Origin: Cystobacter fuscus DSM 2262
GTDB lineage: Bacteria; Myxococcota; Myxococcia; Myxococcales; Myxococcaceae
DNA: 64,000 bases
Reading direction: 5' to 3'
NCBI RefSeq assembly: GCF_000335475.2
Contig: NZ_ANAH02000025.1
Location: 1-64,000 of the forward strand
In this document: in pieces, positions 7,886 to 15,607 of the stretch
How the letters are laid out: the number at the start of each line of letters is the position of its first letter
Position numbering within the stretch: position 1 is the first letter of the stretch
Translations under genes and position numbers: made by a program
Notes under the pieces: model-generated
The model's input: the letters and a program-made list of their open reading frames with translations, nothing else
The model's database searches: none
What the model was told of the DNA's origin: nothing

Positions 7886-9352
7886 CTAGCGGTAGGTGCG
7901 CAGCAGGAAGCGGTTGGCACACGGGTGGATGTTGCCCGAGGTGGCGGCGGCGTAGTTGGTGTCCGTGGTGGTGGGCAGCTGGAGGTCGGACACGAAGACG
8001 AGCGTGGACAGGGTGCCCGGGGCCGGCAGCGGCTGCGGGAACTTGTAGACCTTGCTCGCGCCCGCGTAGGACTTGGTGATGATGTAGATGTCGCCCGTGG
8101 TGGGGTGGACCATGATGGTCTCCGCGTCCTTGGGCGTGTCCGGGTACTGGAACGGGAAGGCCTGCGCGGTGAGGCTGCCGCTCGTCTGGCCCGCGCCGAG
8201 GTTCGGCTCCGGGATGCGGTAGACGGCGAAGGTGGAGGGCGGCGTGGGGAAGTTGGCGCTCGAGCGGCCGATGTCCCCCATGTAGATGCACTTGCCGGTG
8301 GGGCAGGGCCCGGTGGCGACGTCCTCCCAGTCCGCGGGCGTCACGTTGGACACGTTGAAGGTGCCCAGGGTGCTCGCGTCCGTGGTGCTGATGGCGACGA
8401 TGGCGGTGGTGTCCTCGTTGTGCACGTAGAGGACGCCCGGGGTGAGGCGGCTGGCCGCGAGGCCTGATGGCTCCACGATGGCGGTGGCCGTCACGGTGCC
8501 CTGGGTGGTGTACGTGGTGGCGAAGGTGTCGCCCACGCCGCAGGAGGAGGACGCGTTCGCCGCCCGGAGCGCGACGACCTGGGCGGTGTTCGTCTGTGCG
8601 TAGGGCGAGCTGCCGTTGAACGCGGGCTGCGCGCCCGCCACGCCCAGGTCCTTGTAGGCCGCGTTGAAGAGCAGGCCGGTGGACGAGGACACGAGGCAGG
8701 TGTCGAACGGCTCGGTGAAGCCCGCCGGCGGGACGATGGGGCTGGCCGGGCACGCGGCGCCGGTCCAGATCTGCGCGCCGAACCACACCGCGACACCGTT
8801 GGCGGTGGTGGTGGTGATGGCGGGCGTGTCGAAGCTGGCGGTGGTGCCGTTCTTCTGGCCGCTCTGCGCGTCAATGGGGTTGGCCGTGTCCGCGCCGGAG
8901 AAGGCCGAGATGCTGCCAGCCATGTAACTGGCGAGATCGATGGCGAACGCGTAGCTGGCGGGCTCGGACGCCGTCGCGACCTTGTAGAAGACCCACGACT
9001 TGAGCTGCGACGCGCTCTGGTCCGAGCGCAGGAGCGTCCAGCCCGCGGGAGGCGTCGCCACCGCGGCCACGTTGTTGCGGTTGACGAGGTGCGCCAGGAG
9101 CACGTCGCCCGCCACCGTGCCCGTGGGCTTCGTGATGCTCAGCGAGGTGATGCTTTTGCCGGTCGCCGTGGAGCCGCTCCGGTACGCCACCGTGGACAGC
9201 GCCCGTGGGGTGGCGCTGACCTCGGCCGCGACCCCGTCCTGCTCGGAAGGAAGAGGAGCGTCCCTGTCCAGCGGACCACACCCCGCGAGCGCGAACAGCG
9301 ACACCGAACACAGCCTGCGTAGAAGAGCCTGATTGAAGAACCGCAAGTTCAC
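7886..9352 (-). CDS. Large secreted lipoprotein, ended by an amber codon within the gene
   Basis: A 488-residue exported lipoprotein: the GTG start at 9352 leads into a hydrophobic signal ending LFALAGC (lipobox). Residues about 35-290 form a beta-rich domain with Ser/Thr-Gly repeats (VAYRSGSTATGKSITSLSI, PPAGWTLLRSDQ). This resembles the galactose-binding or jelly-roll-like domains seen in myxobacterial surface proteins. Residues about 300-488 look like a beta-propeller (GVLYVHNEDTTAIVAIS; GDIYIITKSYAGASKVYKF). The frame ends at TAG (7886-7888), but coding-like sequence continues in the same frame beyond it (see the entry at 7700). No enzymatic motif is seen. Confidence 0.75.
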   Translation of the reverse strand: MNLRFFNQALLRRLCSVSLFALAGCGPLDRDAPLPSEQDGVAAEVSATPRALSTVAYRSGSTATGKSITSLSITKPTGTVAGDVLLAHLVNRNNVAAVATPPAGWTLLRSDQSASQLKSWVFYKVATASEPASYAFAIDLASYMAGSISAFSGADTANPIDAQSGQKNGTTASFDTPAITTTTANGVAVWFGAQIWTGAACPASPIVPPAGFTEPFDTCLVSSSTGLLFNAAYKDLGVAGAQPAFNGSSPYAQTNTAQVVALRAANASSSCGVGDTFATTYTTQGTVTATAIVEPSGLAASRLTPGVLYVHNEDTTAIVAISTTDASTLGTFNVSNVTPADWEDVATGPCPTGKCIYMGDIGRSSANFPTPPSTFAVYRIPEPNLGAGQTSGSLTAQAFPFQYPDTPKDAETIMVHPTTGDIYIITKSYAGASKVYKFPQPLPAPGTLSTLVFVSDLQLPTTTDTNYAAATSGNIHPCANRFLLRTYR

Positions 9353-9465
9353 TCCCGCCTGGATGGTGATGCGACACGAACGTCCACGAGAACCCCAGAT
9401 GTTCTCGCTCGAATTTCGACAAAACGGCAATTCACGCCTATAATGTTTTTCATGAAAACACAACG

Positions 9466-9651
9466 ATGGCGGTGACCCTCACCCTGGCGGGTGCGGCCAC
9501 GGTGGCGACCCCAGGCTGCGGGGGCGGCGAGGCGGAGGACGCGGCCCATAACGCGCGCGTCATGCTCGTGGATGCCATTGTCTGGAGGCGTGCCGGATGG
9601 GCCCGGGGAACGCTCCTCCCGGGCCCTCGGGCATCATGTCGATTCCGATGA
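9466..9651 (+). pseudogene. Lipoprotein N-terminus relic
   Basis: Positions 9453-9477 read ATGAAAACACAACG and then switch frame to MAVTLTLAGAATVATPGC, a good lipoprotein signal with a GC-Gly-Gly-Gly lipobox end. The first frame stops after seven codons. Beyond residue about 28 the sequence loses character and runs into a strong hairpin at 9599. It looks like the frameshifted and truncated start of a former lipoprotein gene in the 375-bp space between 9353 and 9727. A very short functional gene starting at 9466 is possible but unlikely. Confidence 0.3.
9599..9626. terminator. Strong hairpin, possible terminator
   Basis: GGGCCCGGG, a 10-nt loop and CCCGGGCCC form a perfect 9-bp GC stem. There is no T-run after it, so it is not a textbook intrinsic terminator, but it lies between a gene relic and the expansin-like gene and could end readthrough transcription. 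Confidence 0.4.
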
Positions 9652-9727
9652 CCCGAAGCCAGCCGCGAGAGTCTCCGTAGGAGCCAGGGCAAACTTCAAC
9701 CTCCGTCCGTCAACCAAGGCAGGATTC

Positions 9728-10747
9728 ATGCTCCATTTCAAACGCTCAAAGCTGTTCCTTCGTTCCGCATGCTCGGCGCTGTTGCTCACGGGCGCGTGCT
9801 CTCCGGTGAACAGTTCGCCTGAAGGGCAGGACGACGTCACGGAGGCCGCCTCGAGTCCGTTGCTCCTCTCCGGCGTGAGCTTCAAGACGGTGCTCGGCGG
9901 CCGCTATGTGGGCGCCCAGAACAATGGAGGTGGCGCGGTCATCGCGACGGCGACGAGCGCCCAGGCGTGGGAGAAGTTCACGATCGATGACATCAACGGC
10001 GGGGCCCTCGAGAGTGGAGACTCGATCTTCATCACCGCGGGCACCGGGCAGTACTTTCAGGCCGCCAACGGCGGTGGCTCGACGCTGAACGCCGCCAGCT
10101 GGAATCGCCTGGGCTGGGAGACGTTCCGCATCGTCAAGAAGAGCGGGAGCGGCCCGATCGCCAACGGCGACATCGTCGGCCTGCAGGCGGTCACGACTGG
10201 CCATTGGGTGTCGGCGGAGAACGGTGGCGGCGGCACGGTGTTCGCGTATGGCGCCGTGCTCGACTCGTGGGAGCAGTTGACGATCTCTGGCTTGTCCGGA
10301 GGCACGACGCCGCCTCCCACCACGGGCTGTGACGCTCCCGGCCTCGTCTGGAAGACCGCCAACAAGACCAACTACACGTCATACCCGGATCCGGGCAGCG
10401 AGGAGTGCACCAAGTACAACGGCTGCACGTGGGCAGGGCAGTTCGCGGCGTGCGAAGGGAAGAAGTCGGAGGCGTGGGTGGCGGCGCACAACATCGTCGC
10501 GGTGTTCCCCAACATGAACGCGCTCAAGCTCCATGACCTTTGCCTGAAGTCCGGCACGAAGACCATCGTGGTCACCGTGCTCGACACGTGCGCCGACTCG
10601 GACTGCTCGGGTTGCTGCACCCAGAACAAGGGGAACGCCGACGCGCTGATCGACCTCGAGAGCTATACCAACGAGCGCTGGGGCGTCCCCGACGGCAGCA
10701 TCCAATGGGCGGACCTCGGTCCGACCAAGGGGAGCGGCTGTAACTGA
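9728..10747 (+). CDS. Secreted expansin-like protein with N-terminal fascin/trefoil-like domain
   Basis: A 339-residue lipoprotein (LLLTGAC lipobox, Cys about 22). Residues about 45-190 form a beta-trefoil of the fascin-like type: three repeats of the pattern KTVLGGRYVGAQNNGGG, AGTGQYFQAANGGG and TTGHWVSAENGGGG, each followed by a W-E-x-(F/L) strand. A short Pro/Thr linker leads to a C-terminal double-psi beta-barrel (about 205-339) rich in paired Cys, including DTCADSDCSGCC and an EECTKYNGC entry. This barrel is of the barwin/expansin type found in plant, oomycete and some bacterial cell-wall-loosening proteins. It probably binds or loosens polysaccharide outside the cell. The RBS is AAGGCAGGA. 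Confidence 0.8.
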   Translation: MLHFKRSKLFLRSACSALLLTGACSPVNSSPEGQDDVTEAASSPLLLSGVSFKTVLGGRYVGAQNNGGGAVIATATSAQAWEKFTIDDINGGALESGDSIFITAGTGQYFQAANGGGSTLNAASWNRLGWETFRIVKKSGSGPIANGDIVGLQAVTTGHWVSAENGGGGTVFAYGAVLDSWEQLTISGLSGGTTPPPTTGCDAPGLVWKTANKTNYTSYPDPGSEECTKYNGCTWAGQFAACEGKKSEAWVAAHNIVAVFPNMNALKLHDLCLKSGTKTIVVTVLDTCADSDCSGCCTQNKGNADALIDLESYTNERWGVPDGSIQWADLGPTKGSGCN

Positions 10748-10912
10748 TTCCCACTCGGGATGAAGTCGTGGGTCGCCGAGCAGCCAGCCCTGGTGCCCGG
10801 CCAGCAAGCAGGCCAGCACGGGCGACGTTCCCAGGCCAGTCACGATTGTCTCCACGAAGCTCCTTCCAGGTGGCCGCGGTGATGACGCCGCGGTCACACA
10901 AGGAGCAAGACC

Positions 10913-11074
10913 ATGAACGAGTCGACGCAGAAGGACGCCCTGAACCAGGATCAGCTCGCGGAGGAGAAGCAGTTGACCCTCGAGGAGCTGGAGCAGGTCG
11001 TGGGCGGGGATAGCGGATTCAAGGTGATTGGGCACAAGGATCCGGACAGCGAGACCAAGCTCATCGAGTTTTGA
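10913..11074 (+). CDS. 53-residue peptide with double-glycine leader motif (putative modified-peptide precursor)
   Basis: A short gene with a very good RBS (AAGGAG, 8 nt before ATG). It encodes an acidic, hydrophilic N-terminus (MNESTQKDALNQDQLAEEKQ) followed by LTLEELEQVVGG. A leucine/glutamate helix ending in Gly-Gly is the leader-peptide signature of bacteriocins and other ribosomal peptides that are cleaved after GG and exported or modified. The 21-residue remainder (DSGFKVIGHKDPDSETKLIEF) contains Ser, Thr, Asp and Lys but no Cys. It precedes the two genes at 11207 and 12430 on the same strand, with a hairpin between. A precursor role is an inference from leader shape, size and position. 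Confidence 0.65.
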   Translation: MNESTQKDALNQDQLAEEKQLTLEELEQVVGGDSGFKVIGHKDPDSETKLIEF

Positions 11075-11159
11075 TCTCGGGCACCGGAGGGAGTTGCCGC
11101 GCTTCGCGGCTTGCTCTCCTCCGGGCCTCTCTTCTCGATGTCGGCCGAGTCCCCGGGAT

Positions 11160-11182
11160 GGCGCCGCCTCTTCCGCGGCGCC
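11160..11182 (+). promoter_or_regulatory. Hairpin between the peptide gene and its downstream genes
   Basis: GGCGCCGC-CTCTTCC-GCGGCGCC forms a perfect 8-bp GC-rich stem with a 7-nt loop, 86 bp after the peptide stop and 25 bp before the ATG at 11207. A hairpin here would let the short peptide be made in excess of the proteins downstream, as in many precursor-peptide operons. No T-run follows, so partial attenuation or mRNA end protection is more likely than full termination. Confidence 0.45.
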
Positions 11183-11206
11183 GTCCCTCCCCCGCGGATC
11201 CCCGCC

Positions 11207-12397
11207 ATGCCCAGCGCTTCCTCTCTCCCCCTTTCTTTCGAACCCCATCCGGAGTCGCTCGCGCGAATCCCTCTCGTGCGCCGGATGCTCTCCGATGCCC
11301 TGGTGCGTTTCGTGCCGCGCGCCATCGATCAACAGTGGAAGTACAAGCACCTCATCCCCGTGAGCCTGGCGGGCTTCAACCCCTTCCAGCGGAGCCTCTT
11401 CCTCGCGAGCAACTCAGCCCTCTCGCGCTGGCTCGCCGATCCCCATGGCTCCGCCCGGGACTACAACGAGGACGATCGCCTGGTCCGGGAGGTGCTGTTC
11501 GCCGCGCACGATTATCTGCACTGCTGGTCCGCGGCGGTCATCGCGGAACTGGCCCCGTGGGTCCGGTTCGATACCGGCCCCATCCACCGCGACAACCTCG
11601 AGGACTTCGTCTTCTGCCATCTCCTCACGGAGGCCGCCGCGACGGTCGGCCTCGATTACTGGTATCTCTCGACGATCGACCTCGACGAGCGGATCCCCAT
11701 CGGGACGACGTGCACCACCCTCACGGTGGACTATCACGAGCACTACGTCTGCGAGTACCGCCGGTTCTGCCCCGGCTGGGACGCGCAGCGCCCCGGTTTC
11801 TTCGGCGACATCGCCCGGTTCTATTGCTCGGGGGTCTTCAAGGGCTTCGACGTGCGGGACGCTCGCAGGAGCGCGCGTCTGCTCAAATGGCTCTCGCACG
11901 AGTTGCGCTACGGCGCCCAGCAGCGGGAGTACGCCCGGGAGTGGCTCGGCTTTCTGGCCGCCACGCGGCTGCCGGATGAGCCCCACCGGCTGGCCGCCCC
12001 CGTCTCCTTCGAGGAGCCGTGGAAGCAGCGGCTGATTCACGAACTGGGGCTCGTGCTGTTCGCCAAGGTGAAGGAGGACTCCGACAGCGGACTCGTGCTC
12101 GAGAATCGGAACACGCCTCCCGAGAGCCCGAAGGCGTGCCCGCCCGACTTCCGCTTCGTCAACGCGAACGTCGTCCCGCTCACGCCAGAGGCCGCTGCCT
12201 CCCCCAAGAGCCTGAAGTACTACGTCATCCAGCGCATCGCCGCGACGGTCCTCGACTCGGTGAGCGAGGACAACCAGCGGGCCCTCCAGAGTGCGCTCCG
12301 GCGCGAGGAGTACGAGGCGGCGTTGCGAATCATCGAACCGGCGGAGCGTGTCCCTCCCGTGGGCACCGAGCCACGGGATCTGTTCGTCTTGAACTAG
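11207..12397 (+). CDS. Uncharacterised helical protein with conserved-looking His/Glu/Asp residues
   Basis: A 396-residue soluble protein without signal peptide or membrane segment and without a family I recognise. Its central part is helical and carries clustered potential metal ligands: EVLFAAHDYLHCW (E95, H101, D102, H105), FCHLLTEAAATVG (H138, E142) and DYHEHYVCEY (H177, E178, H179). Spaced Glu/His on successive helices recall haem-oxygenase-like di-metal oxidases, but this is only a resemblance. I chose ATG 11207; an in-frame ATG at 11138 is possible but would place the hairpin inside the gene, and neither has a strong RBS. Lying between the peptide gene and the kinase-like gene (32-bp gap), it is a candidate tailoring enzyme. 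Confidence 0.6.
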   Translation: MPSASSLPLSFEPHPESLARIPLVRRMLSDALVRFVPRAIDQQWKYKHLIPVSLAGFNPFQRSLFLASNSALSRWLADPHGSARDYNEDDRLVREVLFAAHDYLHCWSAAVIAELAPWVRFDTGPIHRDNLEDFVFCHLLTEAAATVGLDYWYLSTIDLDERIPIGTTCTTLTVDYHEHYVCEYRRFCPGWDAQRPGFFGDIARFYCSGVFKGFDVRDARRSARLLKWLSHELRYGAQQREYAREWLGFLAATRLPDEPHRLAAPVSFEEPWKQRLIHELGLVLFAKVKEDSDSGLVLENRNTPPESPKACPPDFRFVNANVVPLTPEAAASPKSLKYYVIQRIAATVLDSVSEDNQRALQSALRREEYEAALRIIEPAERVPPVGTEPRDLFVLN

Positions 12398-12429
12398 CGC
12401 GGAGCTCGAAGCTCACGCAGGAGTCAACC

Positions 12430-13917
12430 GTGTCCGCGACCTGTCAGCCTCCACAGCCCTCCCTTCCAGACTCCTGGTGGGTTCCCATCCCGGTCGCGCC
12501 GGCCGGTTTCACCGCGCTGCACGCGAGCCATGCCCGGTATGCCGTCCAGGTCGATCTGGGACGCATCGGCCCCTTCGGGTTCTCGGCGCCGCCGGAGCAC
12601 GAAGCCGAGCTCTTGTACTCGGACCTCCAGACCAACGCGGACATCAACGTCTCCCACCGGCTGGGGTCGGGCCGGGCGGGTTTTCATGGGGGCAAGTACC
12701 TCAAGGGCGTGGGCCGCACGCTGCTCGCGGCGAACTGGAACCACCCGATGGATCGCTACCACAGCAGTGGGCACCTGTTCCCCTCCGCCGCCATGAGGGA
12801 GTACCTCGTGAGCTGTTACCTGGAGGAACTGGGAGCGGGTGACACCCTCGTCGGGTGCGAGGGGCTGCTCCTCGCGCCCTTGCCACCCGGCGCCGAGCGC
12901 TATCTCGAGTCGTTCTTCCCTCAGCGGGACTTCCGCGACTTCGCGGCGGTGGATCGGCGGCTCCAGGCGATCACGGTCAAAGGAGGGGAGTTCGCGCGCC
13001 TGTCCAACTTCACCTGGTCGTTCTCGCAGTGGCAGTACGGAGTTCCATTCCTGATCGATCTCTTCCTGAAGATGGCCCAGTACCTCGGGGGACCCACCCA
13101 GCCGCGGGTGCGCTCCCGCGAGGTCACCCCCGAGACGCTCGCGGAGCGCCTGGAGGGAGCCCTCGAGCGGCTGGTCCACCACTTCGAGCGCTACTTCCAG
13201 GCCGGCGTCTACTGGGGCTCCTTCCACAACAACTTCACCGCGGACGGCCGCTTCCTCGACCTGGAGACGCCCATCGTCTTCGGAGCACCCTTCGTGGGGG
13301 TGCTCGCCACTCCGGGTGAGTTGCCCGAGTCGGTGGACCTGGCGGCTCCCAACGGCTTCGTCGGGTGTGAGGTGCTGATCTGTCTGCGGCAGGTCCGCAC
13401 GTTCCTCTCCTTCCTGATCGATCGGCTGGAGTGGCTCGGCCGCAACGCCTGGAAGGTGGGTGGGCTGGAACGCCGCTTCTTCCGGGACACGGTCGAGGCG
13501 TTGCGCGCGCGGTTTCCCTCCTCGCACTGGCTCCATGACGCGGGCGCACTGGAGGAGAAGCTGACCGCGGGCTTCATCTCGGTGCTCGGGCTCCCGCCCG
13601 GGGCGGAGGCGGAGCTGGCGGCGCTGGTGCGGGCGCAGTGCCGGGTGATGCTGAACGAAGAGCCCGGGCGCACGGCGAAGACCAGGCTCGTGCCGATGGA
13701 GTTCTTGCTCGCCAATCCGGAGCCGACGAGCCCGGTCATGGCCGGCGTCCCCCACTTCCTCGAGGGCTTCGTGGGCCAGACACGCCCGGGCCGGGTCTTC
13801 AACGCGGCCCTCCTTCAGGTGGAGCAGGCCGTTGATGTCACCACCGCCCTGCGGGAACTCCGAGAGGCGGAGGCGACCCTCCGGGGCTCCGTCCGCGAAC
13901 GAGGCAAGCTCCCCTGA
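12430..13917 (+). CDS. SelO/protein-kinase-like protein
   Basis: A 495-residue cytosolic protein starting at GTG behind AGGAG. Residues 80-150 resemble the nucleotide-binding lobe of the SelO (YdiU) AMPylase pseudokinases: GFHGGKYLKGVGRT with candidate ATP-binding Lys (K89/K92) and Arg (R96), then a Ser-containing AAMREYLVSCYLEELG helix as in SelO's SxREYLxSEA segment. A catalytic-loop-like SFHNNFTADGRFLDLETP (H266, N267, N268; D277, E279) fits the metal-binding Asn and Asp of kinase-fold enzymes. It could phosphorylate or AMPylate a protein or peptide. Its place after the GG-leader peptide suggests the peptide as substrate. The family call is from motifs only and the protein is divergent. 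Confidence 0.6.
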   Translation: MSATCQPPQPSLPDSWWVPIPVAPAGFTALHASHARYAVQVDLGRIGPFGFSAPPEHEAELLYSDLQTNADINVSHRLGSGRAGFHGGKYLKGVGRTLLAANWNHPMDRYHSSGHLFPSAAMREYLVSCYLEELGAGDTLVGCEGLLLAPLPPGAERYLESFFPQRDFRDFAAVDRRLQAITVKGGEFARLSNFTWSFSQWQYGVPFLIDLFLKMAQYLGGPTQPRVRSREVTPETLAERLEGALERLVHHFERYFQAGVYWGSFHNNFTADGRFLDLETPIVFGAPFVGVLATPGELPESVDLAAPNGFVGCEVLICLRQVRTFLSFLIDRLEWLGRNAWKVGGLERRFFRDTVEALRARFPSSHWLHDAGALEEKLTAGFISVLGLPPGAEAELAALVRAQCRVMLNEEPGRTAKTRLVPMEFLLANPEPTSPVMAGVPHFLEGFVGQTRPGRVFNAALLQVEQAVDVTTALRELREAEATLRGSVRERGKLP

Positions 13918-13996
13918 GCGCGCCCCGGGGCGGACAAGAAAATCCACGAAATTCGTTTTTCTGGGATGGGGGAGAATCTCGTCCCTCTTCCAGGGT

Positions 13997-15580
13997 GTGA
14001 ATGCCCAAGGCTCCAAGTCGATACGCGCTCTTGCCGTCTGGGCCTCCTGTTTCCTCGTGCTGTCGGGTTGCGGGGGCCCCGAGGAGATCCCCGAGGAGCC
14101 CGGCGAGGTGGCCTCCCCCCTCGTGAACGCCGGCTACTGGGCCAACGTCACCAAGGCCTTCCCGCGGACTCCGACCGGACATGTGGCGGCCATCGGCCGG
14201 CACAACTGCTACGTGACCACCGAGACGACCTCCTCGGCCAACCTCACGAAGACGAACGCGACGGTACAGTCCGCCATCAATGCCGACGCCGACCTCCTCG
14301 AGTTCGACGTCAAGGAGGAGGGGGGGAGGGTGTACGTCCACCATGAGGACGATGGTTCCACCAACGGGCCCCTCCTGGCCAACGTGCTGGACTACGCCTC
14401 GCTGAAGTCCGACGACGCGGTGCTCTACATCGAGATCAAGGAGACGAGCACGTCCCAGAGCATCGCCCGCCAGTTGCTGGACCTGCTCCGGGCCCGGCGG
14501 ACCTGGTACGCGCGCGCCGGCCGCCCCGTCGTCTTCCGCGGCTTCTACGCCCGCCGGGCCAATCTCGCGGCGGTGCAGGCCCTCCTCCCCGAGTATCCGG
14601 ATCTCAGCCCCTACATCCAGTTCCACGTCTTCCTCAGGGATGGCGACGCCGCCGACATGCTCGCCTTCCATGGGCTGCTCCGGGATGCGAAGACCCGGGG
14701 GTGGCATGGTGTCGAGTTCCCCTATGACAGCGAGAACCTCCTGTCGAAGGTGGCCTATGCGAAGTCCCTGGGGCTGGGCGTCTCGCTGTGGACCATTCCC
14801 ACCAGCATGGGCGAGGTCTACCTGTCGAACATGCGCGAGGAGGTGGATGCCTTCGTCTGCGAATACGACGTGACCAAGGCGCGGGGAGTGATCTCGGACG
14901 CCAACCAGCTCCTCTACATGAGCGTCTGGAACCAGCCAGCCGGGGCGACGAGTGTCCGCTATTACCGCACCGGAGCCACGGCCTACACGGTACCGGTCAA
15001 CGTCGCGGGGGCACCGACCACGAGGACGGACGCCGAGGGAGAGGATCGTCATGGCACTTCACTCGTCTTCTCCGCGCCCTCCGCGCAGGCGCTGCCCTTC
15101 TACGATGCGGACACGGCCGCCGGGCAGGGCTACCTCGTGAGCGCGTATGTCAATTTCGATGATCTGCTCACCACCTGCCCGGGAGGAGCGAGCAGCTGCA
15201 CGATGGCGCTGCTGAACAAGGCGGAGGCCGGCGGGTTCGCGCTCGAGCTGCACCGCTCCAGCAGCGGCGCGCGAGTGCTGCGCTTTGGCGTCCACGTGGC
15301 GGGGGGTTACCAGTACGCCACCCTTCCGCTCGATGGCCTCAACGGCAGCAATGGCTACCTCATCACGGGTTGCTATGACGGGAGCGGTGCGGTCCGGCTC
15401 TGGGTGGACAACAGCGCGGCGGGCACCACGCCGACGGCCTCCTTCACCGGGGGGGTGCAGAACACGGACGTCCCCGTGATGGGCGGCGCGGACCCGCAGG
15501 CCAGCGGGGCCCCGCGCATGTTCCTGAGCGCCAAGGTGCAGATGCTCCAGGTCCTGCGCTGGACCGGTACCGGGCACTGA
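13997..15580 (+). CDS. Lipoprotein with glycerophosphodiester-phosphodiesterase-like domain and LamG-like C-terminus
   Basis: About 527 residues from a GTG start (lipobox LVLSGC). Residues about 50-310 resemble the PLC-like/GDPD TIM barrel: AAIGRHNCYV at the start, ADLLEFDVKEEGG with the E-x-D metal pair, VYVHHEDDG with the catalytic His, then DAVLYIEIKE and WHGVEFPYD strands. The C-terminal 200 residues (SARVLRFGVHVAGGY, AVRLWVDNSAAG) look like a concanavalin-type LamG lectin domain. It probably hydrolyses a phosphodiester (glycerophosphodiester or phosphoinositide-like) at the cell surface. The RBS is poor at this GTG; a start slightly upstream is possible. It follows the kinase-like gene by 79 bp. 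Confidence 0.72.
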   Translation: MNAQGSKSIRALAVWASCFLVLSGCGGPEEIPEEPGEVASPLVNAGYWANVTKAFPRTPTGHVAAIGRHNCYVTTETTSSANLTKTNATVQSAINADADLLEFDVKEEGGRVYVHHEDDGSTNGPLLANVLDYASLKSDDAVLYIEIKETSTSQSIARQLLDLLRARRTWYARAGRPVVFRGFYARRANLAAVQALLPEYPDLSPYIQFHVFLRDGDAADMLAFHGLLRDAKTRGWHGVEFPYDSENLLSKVAYAKSLGLGVSLWTIPTSMGEVYLSNMREEVDAFVCEYDVTKARGVISDANQLLYMSVWNQPAGATSVRYYRTGATAYTVPVNVAGAPTTRTDAEGEDRHGTSLVFSAPSAQALPFYDADTAAGQGYLVSAYVNFDDLLTTCPGGASSCTMALLNKAEAGGFALELHRSSSGARVLRFGVHVAGGYQYATLPLDGLNGSNGYLITGCYDGSGAVRLWVDNSAAGTTPTASFTGGVQNTDVPVMGGADPQASGAPRMFLSAKVQMLQVLRWTGTGH

Positions 15581-15607
15581 TACCCAGGTTTTTGTTATTT
15601 CGTTGGG

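Noticed and set aside
10750-10900. Minus-strand piece TIVTGLGTSPVLACLLAG
   Set aside because: Resembles a membrane segment but is unsupported by a start, RBS or neighbours; the area is the leader of the small peptide gene.
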